A stretch of DNA of 64,000 bases, from contig CALXOE010000011.1 in the NCBI GenBank assembly GCA_944389935.1, positions 1 through 64,000 on the forward strand. The letters run 5' to 3'. The stretch is from an uncultured Victivallis sp. (GTDB lineage Bacteria > Verrucomicrobiota > Lentisphaeria > Victivallales > Victivallaceae). Position 1 is the first letter of the stretch. The number at the start of each line of letters is the position of its first letter. Below the pieces are notes generated by a model. The model worked only from the letters and a program-made list of their open reading frames with translations. It did not search any database and was not told where the DNA came from. The position numbers and the translations under genes were made by a program. Positions 1 through 8,876 of the stretch are shown piece after piece.

Positions 1-84
1 GCCGAGTCCGACTCCGACCCGTACGCGGCACCGGCACCTTGCCGGACGCAGGGGGTGCGGGGGGCGGCGGACACGCCGCCTGAC
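1..84 (+). repeat. Partial copy of the pseudopilin-leader repeat
   Basis: Bases 1-84 are nearly identical to the reverse complement of about 55157-55240, with only a few substitutions and small indels. Similarity stops abruptly near base 84, after which the beta-helix gene continues. The copy contains the CCGGCACCTTGCCGG hairpin. The other copy sits just upstream of the LIELL codons of a pseudopilin, whereas no pilin codons follow here. Because the window starts inside the repeat, it may start at an assembly break caused by it. Confidence 0.85.
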
Positions 85-871
85 GTTCCGCGACCTCGCT
101 TTCACGAGCGTCCGCGACGGGATCTATCTGAACGGCGGAACCGGCATCCGCATCGAGGCGTGCACGGCAACCGGCTTCACCAAGCGCGGCGTGCGGCTGC
201 AGGGGGGCATCCGCGACGCGGTCGTCCGCGACGTCACCGCCGACTCCGGCGGCAGGGAGTTCGCCACGGAAAAATTCCAGATGTGTTTCGGGATGGGCGG
301 AGCCAAAGGGAGCGTCGACTCCGACATCACGTTCGAGAACTGCGTCGCCCGCAACGCCTACGACGACGCCGGGGATAAATACTGGAACGCCGACGGATTC
401 TGCGCCGAGGGCAACACCGAAAACATCCGCTGGATCAACTGCAAGGCATACGACTGCACCGACGGCGGCTGGGACATCAAAACGAAAAACGCCGTGCTGA
501 AAAACTGCATGGCTTTCCGCAACAAACGCAACTTCCGCGTCTGGGGCAGCGCCCGTCTCGAAAACTGCGTCGGCGGATACGCCGTGAAGCGCGGCGGCTC
601 CGGCACCGCCGCCGGACTCCACGTCTGCGGCACCGGCGGGGGCAGAGCAACCGCAGTCAACTGCACGTTCGTCGGAAACGCGATTGCAATCGACGCGGAC
701 CAGAAAGGCGAAGCGATTCTCGAATCATGCACCATCGCCCCGACCGCGGAAAAAGCAGTCAACTCCACGACCGAAAAGAACGCCCGCGTTTCCGGCCTCG
801 AATCGTGCCGGCTCCTCCCGGTGCCGGAGAGTGCGGGGCTGTTCCCGGAGGAGGCGCCGCGCGGCGAGTAA
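2..871 (+). CDS. Right-handed beta-helix protein, PL9-like, 5' truncated by window
   Basis: The reading frame is open from the window edge, so the N-terminus is missing. An internal ATG at 191 exists, but the beta-helix pattern already runs from about base 107. Regularly spaced short strands with Asn and Cys ladder positions (VRDVTADS, ITFENCVARN, IRWINCKAYD, VLKNCMAFRN, ARLENCVGGY, TAVNCTFVGN) indicate a right-handed parallel beta-helix. The NADGFCAEG and CTDGGWDIKT segments resemble the calcium-site region of family 9 pectate lyases, so an exported polysaccharide lyase is plausible but unproven. The first 84 bases match a repeat found near 55.2 kb, so the most upstream codons may belong to the repeat and not to the enzyme. 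A terminator hairpin follows. Confidence 0.7.
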   Translation, partial: PSPTPTRTRHRHLAGRRGCGGRRTRRLTFRDLAFTSVRDGIYLNGGTGIRIEACTATGFTKRGVRLQGGIRDAVVRDVTADSGGREFATEKFQMCFGMGGAKGSVDSDITFENCVARNAYDDAGDKYWNADGFCAEGNTENIRWINCKAYDCTDGGWDIKTKNAVLKNCMAFRNKRNFRVWGSARLENCVGGYAVKRGGSGTAAGLHVCGTGGGRATAVNCTFVGNAIAIDADQKGEAILESCTIAPTAEKAVNSTTEKNARVSGLESCRLLPVPESAGLFPEEAPRGE

Positions 872-895
872 CCGCAATCGCCGGAACTTCATGCA

Positions 896-925
896 GCCGG
901 AAGAGCACGTTCTCTTCCGGCTTTT
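896..925 (+). terminator. Rho-independent terminator of the beta-helix gene
   Basis: Perfect 10-bp arms (896-905 and 912-921) enclose a 6-base loop and are followed by TTTT. The hairpin lies 25 bases after the beta-helix stop and just before the convergent lyase gene ends, so it could serve both. Confidence 0.75.
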
Positions 926-926
926 C

Positions 927-2741
927 TCATTCCGGCAGAAAATTCACCACGAGTTCGAGCCTGCCGCTCTCCGGCGCGGCGACTTCAAACCGCACCATCT
1001 TCGCCCGCCGGTTCGGGGATTCAAACGGTTTGCGCAGCTCTTCAGCCGGGACGATCCTCCACGCACCCGGATGGTTTTTCTTCAGAATCAGCGACCTCTT
1101 CCCGTGCCGGAGACGGAGCGATCCGTCCGGAAGCGCCTCGGGATCGGACTCCGTGCACATCTGCCAGCAGACCGGAACGCCCGGCGCGAGACCGGTCAGA
1201 CGGTCCCGGAGCTCCATCGCCCGCCCGGGCAGGAGCGACGCCGTCCGCGTGACTTGCCGGGCGGCGGGGGTGTAAAGCGGTGTCAGATCCATCGTCGCCG
1301 AGGTTTCGGAGTGCTTCACAAAGCGCGCCTTTCCCTTGACATTCTGCGGAGCACCGCCGATGCGCAGGATGTTGTGACTCTCGGGGCCGAGCCGGAAGAG
1401 CGTCCACCTGCCCCCCTCCTGCCGGGAGTCCCAGAGTTTGACGGAAGTCGCTTCGATCTTCGTGTAATTTTCCATCCCGAGATCGACCGCCCAGCGACAG
1501 CCTCCCGTCTCAAAGACGAACGATCCGCCGTCCATGTGTCCGTGCGGTCCGGCGGGAGCTCCCCCCTTGAGGCCGATCCACGCCGCATTCGCCGTCTGAT
1601 CCGACCGCAGCACCGCGATCGGCACAAGCGCTTCATCCCCGCTGTAATAGGAGAGCGGCGCCGGACGCGATTCACCGGGAACTCCCAGATAGAGCAGCGC
1701 AAGCGGCAGCAGCCGGTTCCCGGTTCGCCCGCCTTTCGGCCGCGCCTGCGCATAACCGAGCAGCAGCTTCCGCTCGATCCGGTCGAACCAGTCGGGGCGA
1801 TTGAATTTCTTCGCGAGGTAAATCATCGCGAAATCAGCCCCTCTCCAGGTGGTGCAGTCGGCGTAGTTGAAGAACTTTCCGGTCGGCCCGGTCACCGCCC
1901 GGATGAAATCCCCCGTCTGCGAAAAGCCGGACTGCGCCGAGAGACCGAAATCCTCCCCGAACGCCGCATCGAGCAGCCCGAGCAGAACGACGGTGAATTC
2001 CGTCCCGTATCCCCAGTACATCGGCCCCTCGGGATAGGTCCCGTTCGGGAAATAACTCGCTTTCATCGAACGCGGCAGATTCTCGACCGCCCGTGCGACG
2101 GTTTTCTCCGCGAGTTCCGGCTCCAGATCGGCGGCGCAGAGCGCCCCGGCCACCATCCCCGCGTGACAGACGGGATTCCAGTTGTTGTCGCCGGTGACCC
2201 ACCACTGCTTCCCCTGAAACGACGGCTTGAGTCCCTTCTCGACAATCGCGCGCTGAACGAGTTCGCGCTGTTCCGGCGTCATGGCGTCATAGAGCCAGTC
2301 GCAGCCGATCGCCAGCGCGAGCGTCATCTCGCCGACGTCGAGAAAATGGGAGGGGTTCCAGTCGGAATATTCCGCCGCGGTGACCATCTCCCGGATCGCG
2401 CGGTCCGCGTATTTCCGGCTGTTCGTGAGTTTCTCCGCGACGCAGAGGGTCGTGACCCGGAAGAGGACGGTTCGGCTCGCCATCAGCAACCGCCTCCCCT
2501 CCATGCGGCGCTCCTGCGGCGGCACCTCCAGCAGCGACTCCGCATCGTGAATGATCCGCTCCGCAAGAGCCCGCCCCTCCGGAGTCGCCGCATTGCGCTT
2601 CAGCGATTGAAATTCCTCTTCCCCGACCAGCAGCCGGGGGTGTTCCGCCCTGATCCTGCTCATCGGAATCCGCTCCGCTCCGGCCGACCCGATGGCGCCC
2701 GCCGCCGAAAACAGCAGCATCATCCGCAGAAAACGACCCAT
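927..2741 (-). CDS. Heparinase II/III-like polysaccharide lyase, exported
   Basis: 604 residues with a short signal peptide (MGRFLRMMLLF to about residue 22). The N-terminal half (about 30-330) is helix-rich, in the style of the (alpha/alpha) toroid of alginate and heparin lyases, with ADCTTWRGADFAM and SYFPNGTYPEGP segments. The C-terminal half carries the heparinase II/III-like beta domain, marked by GPHGHMDGGSFVFETGG near residue 400, where the His-rich loop is normally catalytic or metal-binding. An AAGGTGGAG Shine-Dalgarno precedes the ATG. The gene starts 33 bases after the MscS gene stops and is probably co-transcribed with it. The substrate cannot be read from sequence; alginate-, heparin- or ulvan-type uronates are the family range. 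Confidence 0.8.
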   Translation of the reverse strand: MGRFLRMMLLFSAAGAIGSAGAERIPMSRIRAEHPRLLVGEEEFQSLKRNAATPEGRALAERIIHDAESLLEVPPQERRMEGRRLLMASRTVLFRVTTLCVAEKLTNSRKYADRAIREMVTAAEYSDWNPSHFLDVGEMTLALAIGCDWLYDAMTPEQRELVQRAIVEKGLKPSFQGKQWWVTGDNNWNPVCHAGMVAGALCAADLEPELAEKTVARAVENLPRSMKASYFPNGTYPEGPMYWGYGTEFTVVLLGLLDAAFGEDFGLSAQSGFSQTGDFIRAVTGPTGKFFNYADCTTWRGADFAMIYLAKKFNRPDWFDRIERKLLLGYAQARPKGGRTGNRLLPLALLYLGVPGESRPAPLSYYSGDEALVPIAVLRSDQTANAAWIGLKGGAPAGPHGHMDGGSFVFETGGCRWAVDLGMENYTKIEATSVKLWDSRQEGGRWTLFRLGPESHNILRIGGAPQNVKGKARFVKHSETSATMDLTPLYTPAARQVTRTASLLPGRAMELRDRLTGLAPGVPVCWQMCTESDPEALPDGSLRLRHGKRSLILKKNHPGAWRIVPAEELRKPFESPNRRAKMVRFEVAAPESGRLELVVNFLPE

Positions 2742-2774
2742 AACTCCACCTTCCGCAATTCGATCCGCATATCA

Positions 2775-5159
2775 TCAATTCCCGTCCGAACCGGCCTCGC
2801 CGCAGGTTGCCGGAGAGGCCGGAGGCACTTCGACAAGCCGCACGTCGAGCTGATTGAACGGAATCGAAATGCCGCGCTCCTCAAAAAGTTCAGCGACCTT
2901 TTCCCGCAGAGCCGACAGCACGATCACCTGAGCGCCGGTCCGCACCCAGACCCGCAGCGTGAAGTCGATCGCACTCTCCTGGAACTCCGAACAGTAGACC
3001 TCCGGCACGGGCTGCCGGTAGATCGAGGGCAGCGCCGCGGCCGCATCCAGCAGCGTCTGCCGGACCAGTTTCAAATCCGAATCGTAAGCGACTCCGATAT
3101 GGAGATCGCGCCGCATCCGGCTGCCCATGCGCGTCCAGTTGCGGAAGTCCTTGGAGAGCACATTCGTGTTCGGCAGCGTGATGACCGACCCGTCGAACGT
3201 CTCAATCACCGTCGCCCGGAAACTGACCGCCCGCACTTTCGCGTAAATCCCGTCGAATTCGATCTCGTCGCCGGGACGCACCTGCTGCCCCACCAGCAGA
3301 ATGATCCCCGAGATGAAGTTCTCGAGAACCTCCTTGAGCGCAAAACCGAACCCGACGCTGAAACCGCCGAGAATCACCAGCACACTCGAATACTGCACCT
3401 CCAGAACCAGCAGCACGAAAACCGCGAACAACGCCCAGACAATGTAGTTTCCGAGCGTGACGAACGACAGGACCATTCCGCGGTCGCGGCTGCTTTCAAA
3501 CGCATTCAGGATGAAATACTTCGCGAGCATGACCAGAAACAGCAGAATGAACAGCACCACGATCACGGTCACGAGATCGTTCACGCTGAACGACAGGAAG
3601 TTGTGGACGTTGAACTGCACCCCGGCCCAGTGGCTCAGCCAGCCGCCGAGATAGTAGGTGCTCGAAATATTCCCGACGATGATGGCGATCCCCCCGAGCC
3701 AGATCACCGGAAAAACCAGATGACGCAGAAAAATGTTGCTCATCCGCGCCTCGGGATGCTCGGCAATCCGGTTGAAAATGATGCGGCTGGCCGCAATCGC
3801 CGCCTCGAACAGCCCCAGCACGATGAAGCCGGTCAGCATCATCGTGAAGCCGATGTACAGAAATCCCCACGCCATCAGCACCGTTTCAACCGCCACCACC
3901 GCGATCGCCGACCAGACAATGACCAGGTCGAACACCGGATACCCCCTGCGACGCAGCATCAGAAGCGCCCAGAACATGCAAAAAACGTTCAACGGAACCG
4001 AAATCAGCATCAGCGGCTGGTACGGCATCACCAGCGTGAACAGCACGTTGGCTCCCAGACTCTGAAAGATGAACGGCAGATAAAGCCCGAGACAGCGCCG
4101 CATCGCCGGCCGGTCCATCCGGAACGCCAGCGCCAGAAACAGGAGCGCGAGCGCTCCGAACGTCTGGCTGAGCTGGTGCACCTGCGAGGAGTAATTCAGC
4201 TCCGTCCGGAACTGGAACAAATAAAGCGAACAAGCGAGAACCAGCAGAATACCCGCCACGAAAAACAGCTTTGATTTGCGATACATGTCCGGAAACCGGG
4301 TCTGCTTCAACAGCCACGGATAGAGCCGGCGCGGCCCCGCCACCAGAAACACCAGCAGCAGCGGCAGAAAAATCGCGAAAAACGTCAGATAATCTCCGCG
4401 GGTCAGACCGCTGCCGCCGAAGTGCTTCGCATCCATCGAGGTGTAATACCAGTACTGCATGATCTGCTTCATCCCCGGCAGCAGCTGCCAGAACGTGGTC
4501 TGTCGGGAGAAAAAGGCCTGATCGATGGTTTCCGTCCGGGCCTGTGCCGCCTCTTTGACGAGTTCCTCCATCATGGTCTCGAGTTCGGGATCGAGACTGC
4601 GCTCCAGCTCGGAGGTGATCTTGTTCGACTTGTCCCGGAACGCCTGATATTTCGCCGTGACCTCGCGGATTCTCTCCTCGTAGCGGTGGAACTGCGGCCG
4701 TGAACTCATCTGATCGAGTTCGCTGCGGACCGTCTCCGTCCGGGCCGTGAGTTCCGCCGACGCATTGCGGATCGTGTTGAGCACATCATAGCGCCGGCGG
4801 AAGATGACATAGAGATCGTCGATCTGCTGGCAGCGCAGCGTGATTTCAAACACGTTCTGCGGAGCGCTCACCGAGAGCAGGAACCGCAGTTCATCCGCCT
4901 GCATATAGATCCGCTTCGAGAAATCGGCGTTCGCGGCGTCGAACTCGCGCGAGGACTGGTAGGAGGAGAGTATCTGATCCGCGCGCGTGATCTGGGAGTC
5001 GAGCCTGGACAGGATGTAATCCCAGTTTTCGATCCGGTCGAAAGAGAGTCCGTTCCGGTCCGACATGGCGGCAGCGGCGGTACCGGGCAGCAGCACCGGA
5101 ACCGTGATCAACAACAGCAGCGACAGAATTTTCCGCATGAACGGCTTCTCCTTTTTCAT
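2775..5159 (-). CDS. Large MscS-family mechanosensitive channel
   Basis: About 794 residues from the chosen start at 5159, which follows a near-perfect GGAGGTGAT Shine-Dalgarno; a second possible ATG at 5138 also has AAGGAG. A signal peptide is followed by a roughly 200-residue periplasmic coiled-coil region, then about ten membrane segments and a C-terminal MscS core. The core shows the pore-lining helix (GGFSVGFGFALKEVLENFI), the beta domain (RPGDEIEFDG, LPNTNVLSKDFRNW) and the alpha/beta vestibule. This layout matches MscK/MscM-like channels, which open under membrane tension to release solutes during osmotic down-shock. It is the first gene of a two-gene unit with the downstream lyase and is divergent from the gene at 5341. 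Confidence 0.88.
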   Translation of the reverse strand: MKKEKPFMRKILSLLLLITVPVLLPGTAAAAMSDRNGLSFDRIENWDYILSRLDSQITRADQILSSYQSSREFDAANADFSKRIYMQADELRFLLSVSAPQNVFEITLRCQQIDDLYVIFRRRYDVLNTIRNASAELTARTETVRSELDQMSSRPQFHRYEERIREVTAKYQAFRDKSNKITSELERSLDPELETMMEELVKEAAQARTETIDQAFFSRQTTFWQLLPGMKQIMQYWYYTSMDAKHFGGSGLTRGDYLTFFAIFLPLLLVFLVAGPRRLYPWLLKQTRFPDMYRKSKLFFVAGILLVLACSLYLFQFRTELNYSSQVHQLSQTFGALALLFLALAFRMDRPAMRRCLGLYLPFIFQSLGANVLFTLVMPYQPLMLISVPLNVFCMFWALLMLRRRGYPVFDLVIVWSAIAVVAVETVLMAWGFLYIGFTMMLTGFIVLGLFEAAIAASRIIFNRIAEHPEARMSNIFLRHLVFPVIWLGGIAIIVGNISSTYYLGGWLSHWAGVQFNVHNFLSFSVNDLVTVIVVLFILLFLVMLAKYFILNAFESSRDRGMVLSFVTLGNYIVWALFAVFVLLVLEVQYSSVLVILGGFSVGFGFALKEVLENFISGIILLVGQQVRPGDEIEFDGIYAKVRAVSFRATVIETFDGSVITLPNTNVLSKDFRNWTRMGSRMRRDLHIGVAYDSDLKLVRQTLLDAAAALPSIYRQPVPEVYCSEFQESAIDFTLRVWVRTGAQVIVLSALREKVAELFEERGISIPFNQLDVRLVEVPPASPATCGEAGSDGN

Positions 5160-5272
5160 CAATATATCACCTCCGGCCGCGACATGCAACGGGAAATCGG
5201 CAAAATCGCGGAATAACCGCTTTGGACCAGATTGACTTTTCGTTTTTTTCCGCGTTTTTGCAAACTGCAGCC

Positions 5273-5301
5273 TGGTCAAAGCGCGTTTCCGGGATTATAC
5301 T
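5273..5301 (+). promoter_or_regulatory. Putative sigma-70 promoter for the 5341 gene
   Basis: TGGTCA (5273-5278), a 17-base spacer and TATACT (5296-5301) lie 40 bases before the start codon in the 181-bp divergent intergenic region. The -35 box is weak and the -10 box is good. The same TATACT box and 17-base spacing recur before the mannosidase gene at 45056. Confidence 0.5.
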
Positions 5302-5340
5302 TATTCTCGAAACTCAATTCATCACCGGGAGTCATCGCTC

Positions 5341-7749
5341 ATGCAATGGGAAAAACTGGATCTGGAAGTATCGCTCAAACCGTTTCGGGAGCGCAGTGTC
5401 GCGGGATTTGAACACGTTGCGGAGCAGATTTTCCGCCAGTGGGATCCGCTGATCCGCGAGAGCGGCAGCGTTTCGCTGATGTTCTGGGCCGCCGACGGGT
5501 CGGAGATTCTCGACTACAACGGCTGGATGGAGGAGACGTTCGAGTGGGCGAAGTGGATCGGCGTGGCCAATCCGCACGGCGCGGAGCCGGGAAAACCCGC
5601 CGAACTCCAGACGATCCATGAACGTCCGCGACTGTTCCCCGGGGGCGATCAGGCGCCGGACTGGAGTTACGGCGAGTTCCGCGAGCTCATGCGGACGCTG
5701 CGAAAGGTGTTCCGGCGCAAATACGACCGGAAACTCCGCATCGGCGCGACGTTCGATTCCGGGCCGGAATTCGCGCGCTCGAGCTTCAAATACGAACGCC
5801 ATCCGGAGATCTGCCGCGGCTTCTGCCTCGGCGGCAGGAGTTTCGTCTGCTGCTACACGACGCTGCATGCGGATTCCCGCAGTTACGCGGCCTATCCGAA
5901 CGGGATTCCAGAGGGGGAATCGTTCGGAACGTTCATCGGGAAACAGTCACAGAAATACCTGACGGACATGGAGTTCGACTACATCTGGTTCTCGAACGGC
6001 TTCGGCTTCGGCATGGAAACCTGGGGAGCTACGGGCGCGATCTTCGACGGATACGACTTCTTCCCGGAAAAAGCGCGGGATGTCCGCCGGGCGATGCACG
6101 ATTTCTGGCGCGACTTCCGGCGCGAATGCCCCGATTTCCCGATCGAAACGCGCGGGACGAATCTCACGACCGGCATGGATCTGACCAGCGACGCGACGCC
6201 GCTGCGCGAAATCTATCGCGAGGTGAAAGATCTCGAAGTCGCGCCGAACTCCCCCTGGGCCGCGCTCGACGGTGATTTCGGCATGGAGCTGGCCGGCTGG
6301 ATGAGTCACATCGCCGAACTGCCGAAAGGGAAGAAGTTTCCGTTCCGCTACTACACGCACGACATCTGGTTCATGAATTCGCCGTGGCTCGACCGCTACG
6401 GCCGCAGTCCGCACGACATCTATCTGCCGATGGCGGTCGCGCGGCTCGACGGGAACGGCAGGATCATGCTCGCGAACGCGCTGCACATCCTTTCGATCGA
6501 CGACTCCTGCGGGCGGATGCCGGATCAGGTGCCGCTGGAGGTGATTCCATACCTTGAGGACGCGCGCCGCACGGCGCCGGATCAGGCCGGACCGCTCGTC
6601 TGGGTCTATCCGTTCAACGAGTACCACGACTTCGTCTATGCGGGGGAGCGTCTGGAGGAGGTGTTTGCGAACGACTATCTGATCCGGGGGGCGTTGAACG
6701 CGGGTTTTCCGCTCAACACCGTGATTTCGACGGACAACTTCGTTCCGGCTCCGGCGGAAACGTTCGCGGGACGGATTCTCGTCGTGCCGACCTGCGCGAT
6801 GGAGACTCCGCGCGTGGCGGGGAAACTCGAAGCGCATCTCGCCGCCGGCGGAAACGTGCTGTTCTACGGGCCGGCCCGCGGCGAAGCGATTGAAAAATTG
6901 CTCGGAGTCGTTCCGGCGGAGGGACTTGCCGGAGAATTTGAACTTTCCGACCTGCGGCTGGTCAAACACCTCCCGCGCTACTCGGGCGGTCCGCTCGACC
7001 GGGTGTTCGCGCCGGAGACGCCGGCGGAGATTCTCGAGGAGTACCGGCGCGGCGGCGACAGCCGCCCGGCTCTCGCCCGCATAACCCGGCCGGAATGGAA
7101 CGGCGGCAGCGTGGTGTGGGTGCGCGGAACGAATTCATTCTCGATGCAGAAACACTGCCACTTCGCCACGCCGTTCGACCGGAACAGCCACTATCCGGCG
7201 GAGGAGCTCATGCGTCGGGGAGTGCGCTGTTTCGGATACGGGATCGAATTTGAAAAGTACGATGCTCTGACGCCGGATCCGCGTCTTACGCTGCGTTATC
7301 ACAACAACGCGCTCTATCTCTCCGGTTTCGGGACCGACACGACCGTGGAGCAGACGTTCCGCTTTCCGGACGGGGCGCCGCTCTTCACGGGGGCGGATAC
7401 GATTCTGGCGGGCGGGATGGCGCGCTATCCGGCCTGGCGCTGGTCGAACCTCGAGTGCCGGATTTTCGTGACGATGACGAACGGCCGAATTCAATGCCGC
7501 GAATCGACCTCGATCATGCCGGGAGTCAAGCGCCGGATCACGGTGACGGGGCTCACCGATGCGCGGATCGTGTTCCGCCCGGAAGCCGATCACGTGAAGT
7601 CGGTGCGTTTCTACAGGGGGGATCCGAAAGGGACGCTCGCGCAGGAGTCGGAATTCGCCTCCCGGCTCGAACCGGACGCCACGGGTGCGCGGTACGTGCT
7701 CGAACACGTGACCGGCGACCTCCAGATCGCCTGGGCCGAAGAGGAGTGA
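5341..7749 (+). CDS. Uncharacterised 802-residue putative glycoside hydrolase
   Basis: I do not recognise a named family. There is no signal peptide (MQWEKLDLEVSLKPF), so the protein is probably cytoplasmic. Residues 1-430 look like a TIM-barrel glycosidase: alternating strands and helices, aromatic-rich segments (FDYIWFSNGFGFGMETWG, YYTHDIWFMNSPW) and several acidic strand ends. Residues about 440-540 resemble the class-I glutamine-amidotransferase-like domain of GH42-type enzymes (LVVPTCAMETPRVAGKLEAHL, AAGGNVLFYGP). A beta-rich tail follows, ending in a Greek-key-like region. The gene stands alone between a divergent channel gene and a convergent unit. A role in intracellular oligosaccharide cleavage is inference. 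Confidence 0.6.
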   Translation: MQWEKLDLEVSLKPFRERSVAGFEHVAEQIFRQWDPLIRESGSVSLMFWAADGSEILDYNGWMEETFEWAKWIGVANPHGAEPGKPAELQTIHERPRLFPGGDQAPDWSYGEFRELMRTLRKVFRRKYDRKLRIGATFDSGPEFARSSFKYERHPEICRGFCLGGRSFVCCYTTLHADSRSYAAYPNGIPEGESFGTFIGKQSQKYLTDMEFDYIWFSNGFGFGMETWGATGAIFDGYDFFPEKARDVRRAMHDFWRDFRRECPDFPIETRGTNLTTGMDLTSDATPLREIYREVKDLEVAPNSPWAALDGDFGMELAGWMSHIAELPKGKKFPFRYYTHDIWFMNSPWLDRYGRSPHDIYLPMAVARLDGNGRIMLANALHILSIDDSCGRMPDQVPLEVIPYLEDARRTAPDQAGPLVWVYPFNEYHDFVYAGERLEEVFANDYLIRGALNAGFPLNTVISTDNFVPAPAETFAGRILVVPTCAMETPRVAGKLEAHLAAGGNVLFYGPARGEAIEKLLGVVPAEGLAGEFELSDLRLVKHLPRYSGGPLDRVFAPETPAEILEEYRRGGDSRPALARITRPEWNGGSVVWVRGTNSFSMQKHCHFATPFDRNSHYPAEELMRRGVRCFGYGIEFEKYDALTPDPRLTLRYHNNALYLSGFGTDTTVEQTFRFPDGAPLFTGADTILAGGMARYPAWRWSNLECRIFVTMTNGRIQCRESTSIMPGVKRRITVTGLTDARIVFRPEADHVKSVRFYRGDPKGTLAQESEFASRLEPDATGARYVLEHVTGDLQIAWAEEE

Positions 7750-7793
7750 CCCGGCATGCGAACCGGCGGAGGATTTCACTTTCTCCGGGTCAC
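7746..7793. terminator. Bidirectional hairpin between convergent genes
   Basis: The 9-bp inverted repeat GTGACCCGG / CCGGGTCAC (7746-7754 and 7785-7793) spans the junction of two convergent genes and overlaps both stop regions. There is no T-tract on either strand, so intrinsic termination is uncertain. Confidence 0.4.
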
Positions 7794-8419
7794 TCAGGGA
7801 AAGAGAGTTTCTTCTCCTGGCGGTACTTCATGAGCGTCACCCGCATCGTCGCAATCGCAGTGAAGAAAGTCGTCGTGTGCTCCCGGAGCAGCTCCGTGGT
7901 CCTGCTCCCGCTGCCGCGCTGACGGCCGATTTTGGCGGCATTGTCCTCCACAACCTCGTCAAGCCAACGCTGATAGTCGTCGATCTGAACATTCTCCAGG
8001 GTCGGCTCGAGTTTCAACTTGCGCTTCTCTTCCGGCAGATCCCTCCGGAACTGCGACCGGTAGTCGCGCAACGACGTGTACTTGAAAGAACCGAACCGGT
8101 ACCCTTTCGCGGAAGCCGGATCGATCTCCTCGAAAATCGTCTGAATCCGGTTCATCTCCGCCGTCAGATTCGGATGGCGGCTGCCCGCCCGCGACGCCAC
8201 ACTCTGAATCGAACGCGCCGTCATGGTGACCTCCGAAAGCAGATCCTCCGTCTCCCGGTGAAAATCAGAATCCGACTTCATCGGCAGCGCCCGCCAGAAC
8301 GACCGCTCAAGCCGGTCCAGCTGCGAAAACATCCGGTCCAGCTGATCCGCCCCCCTCCCCGGCAGCGGCAGCAATGCGATCAGCAATGCAGCAAGCGCGG
8401 CAATGTGCAACCCCCTCAT
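7790..8419 (-). CDS. Small exported helical protein, unknown function
   Basis: 209 residues from ATG 8419, chosen because AAAGGAGG lies just upstream; the longer frame adds 16 residues without a ribosome site. A clear signal peptide (MRGLHIAALAALLIALLP, cleaved around GRGA) is followed by a charged, predominantly helical domain. Heptad-like stretches include LDRMFSQLDRLERSFWRAL and MTARSIQSVASRAG, and I saw no cysteines. It is the last gene of the leftward nine-gene unit, 22 bases after the HIT gene. No family recognised; a periplasmic helical-bundle protein is the most that can be said. Confidence 0.7.
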   Translation of the reverse strand: MRGLHIAALAALLIALLPLPGRGADQLDRMFSQLDRLERSFWRALPMKSDSDFHRETEDLLSEVTMTARSIQSVASRAGSRHPNLTAEMNRIQTIFEEIDPASAKGYRFGSFKYTSLRDYRSQFRRDLPEEKRKLKLEPTLENVQIDDYQRWLDEVVEDNAAKIGRQRGSGSRTTELLREHTTTFFTAIATMRVTLMKYRQEKKLSFPE

Positions 8420-8441
8420 GCCCGCCTCCTTTCCGGTCGAT

Positions 8442-8873
8442 TCACTTTCCCGCGACGGTCGCGGCAAGCCGTTTCACGATCTTCTCCGCCACCGCGGCGG
8501 CCTCCCCGTCGCCGTAACGCAGCTGCCGCCAGTTCCAGTGGAAACCGTCCTCGACGCCGCGCGGAATCACATGCAGATGCGCGTGCATGACCACCTGCCC
8601 CGCCGCGGTTCCGTCCGCAAGATGCAGATTGAACGCCTCGTAATCAAGCTCACGCTTCAGCGCCACCCCGATCCGCGAACCGATCCGGAACATCCGCCCC
8701 GCCGTCGCCTCCGGAATCGTCGCGGAGGATTCATGATGCTCTTTCGGAATCACCAGCGTATGTCCGAAGTTGATCGGACCGATGTCCAGAAACGCATAGA
8801 CCAGATCGTCTTCATAGATCCTGCACGACGGAATTTCACCCTTGATGATTTTGCAGAAGATGCACTCACTCAT
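8442..8873 (-). CDS. HIT-family nucleotide hydrolase (HinT-like)
   Basis: 143 residues, the usual size for the Hint branch. The N-terminal zinc-type CIFCKIIKGEIP motif and the HIT signature HAHLHVIPR near residue 101, whose histidines form the active site, are both present. Family members hydrolyse AMP-linked substrates such as adenosine phosphoramidates or Ap4A in the cytoplasm. The gene lies 3 bases after ktrA, so the two are probably translated from one message. Confidence 0.93.
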   Translation of the reverse strand: MSECIFCKIIKGEIPSCRIYEDDLVYAFLDIGPINFGHTLVIPKEHHESSATIPEATAGRMFRIGSRIGVALKRELDYEAFNLHLADGTAAGQVVMHAHLHVIPRGVEDGFHWNWRQLRYGDGEAAAVAEKIVKRLAATVAGK

Positions 8874-8876
8874 TTT

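Noticed and set aside
684..4274. 1196-residue open frame on the plus strand
   Set aside because: Antisense to the lyase and channel genes. Composition is Arg/Pro/His-rich with no fold signature, a typical shadow frame of GC-rich coding DNA.
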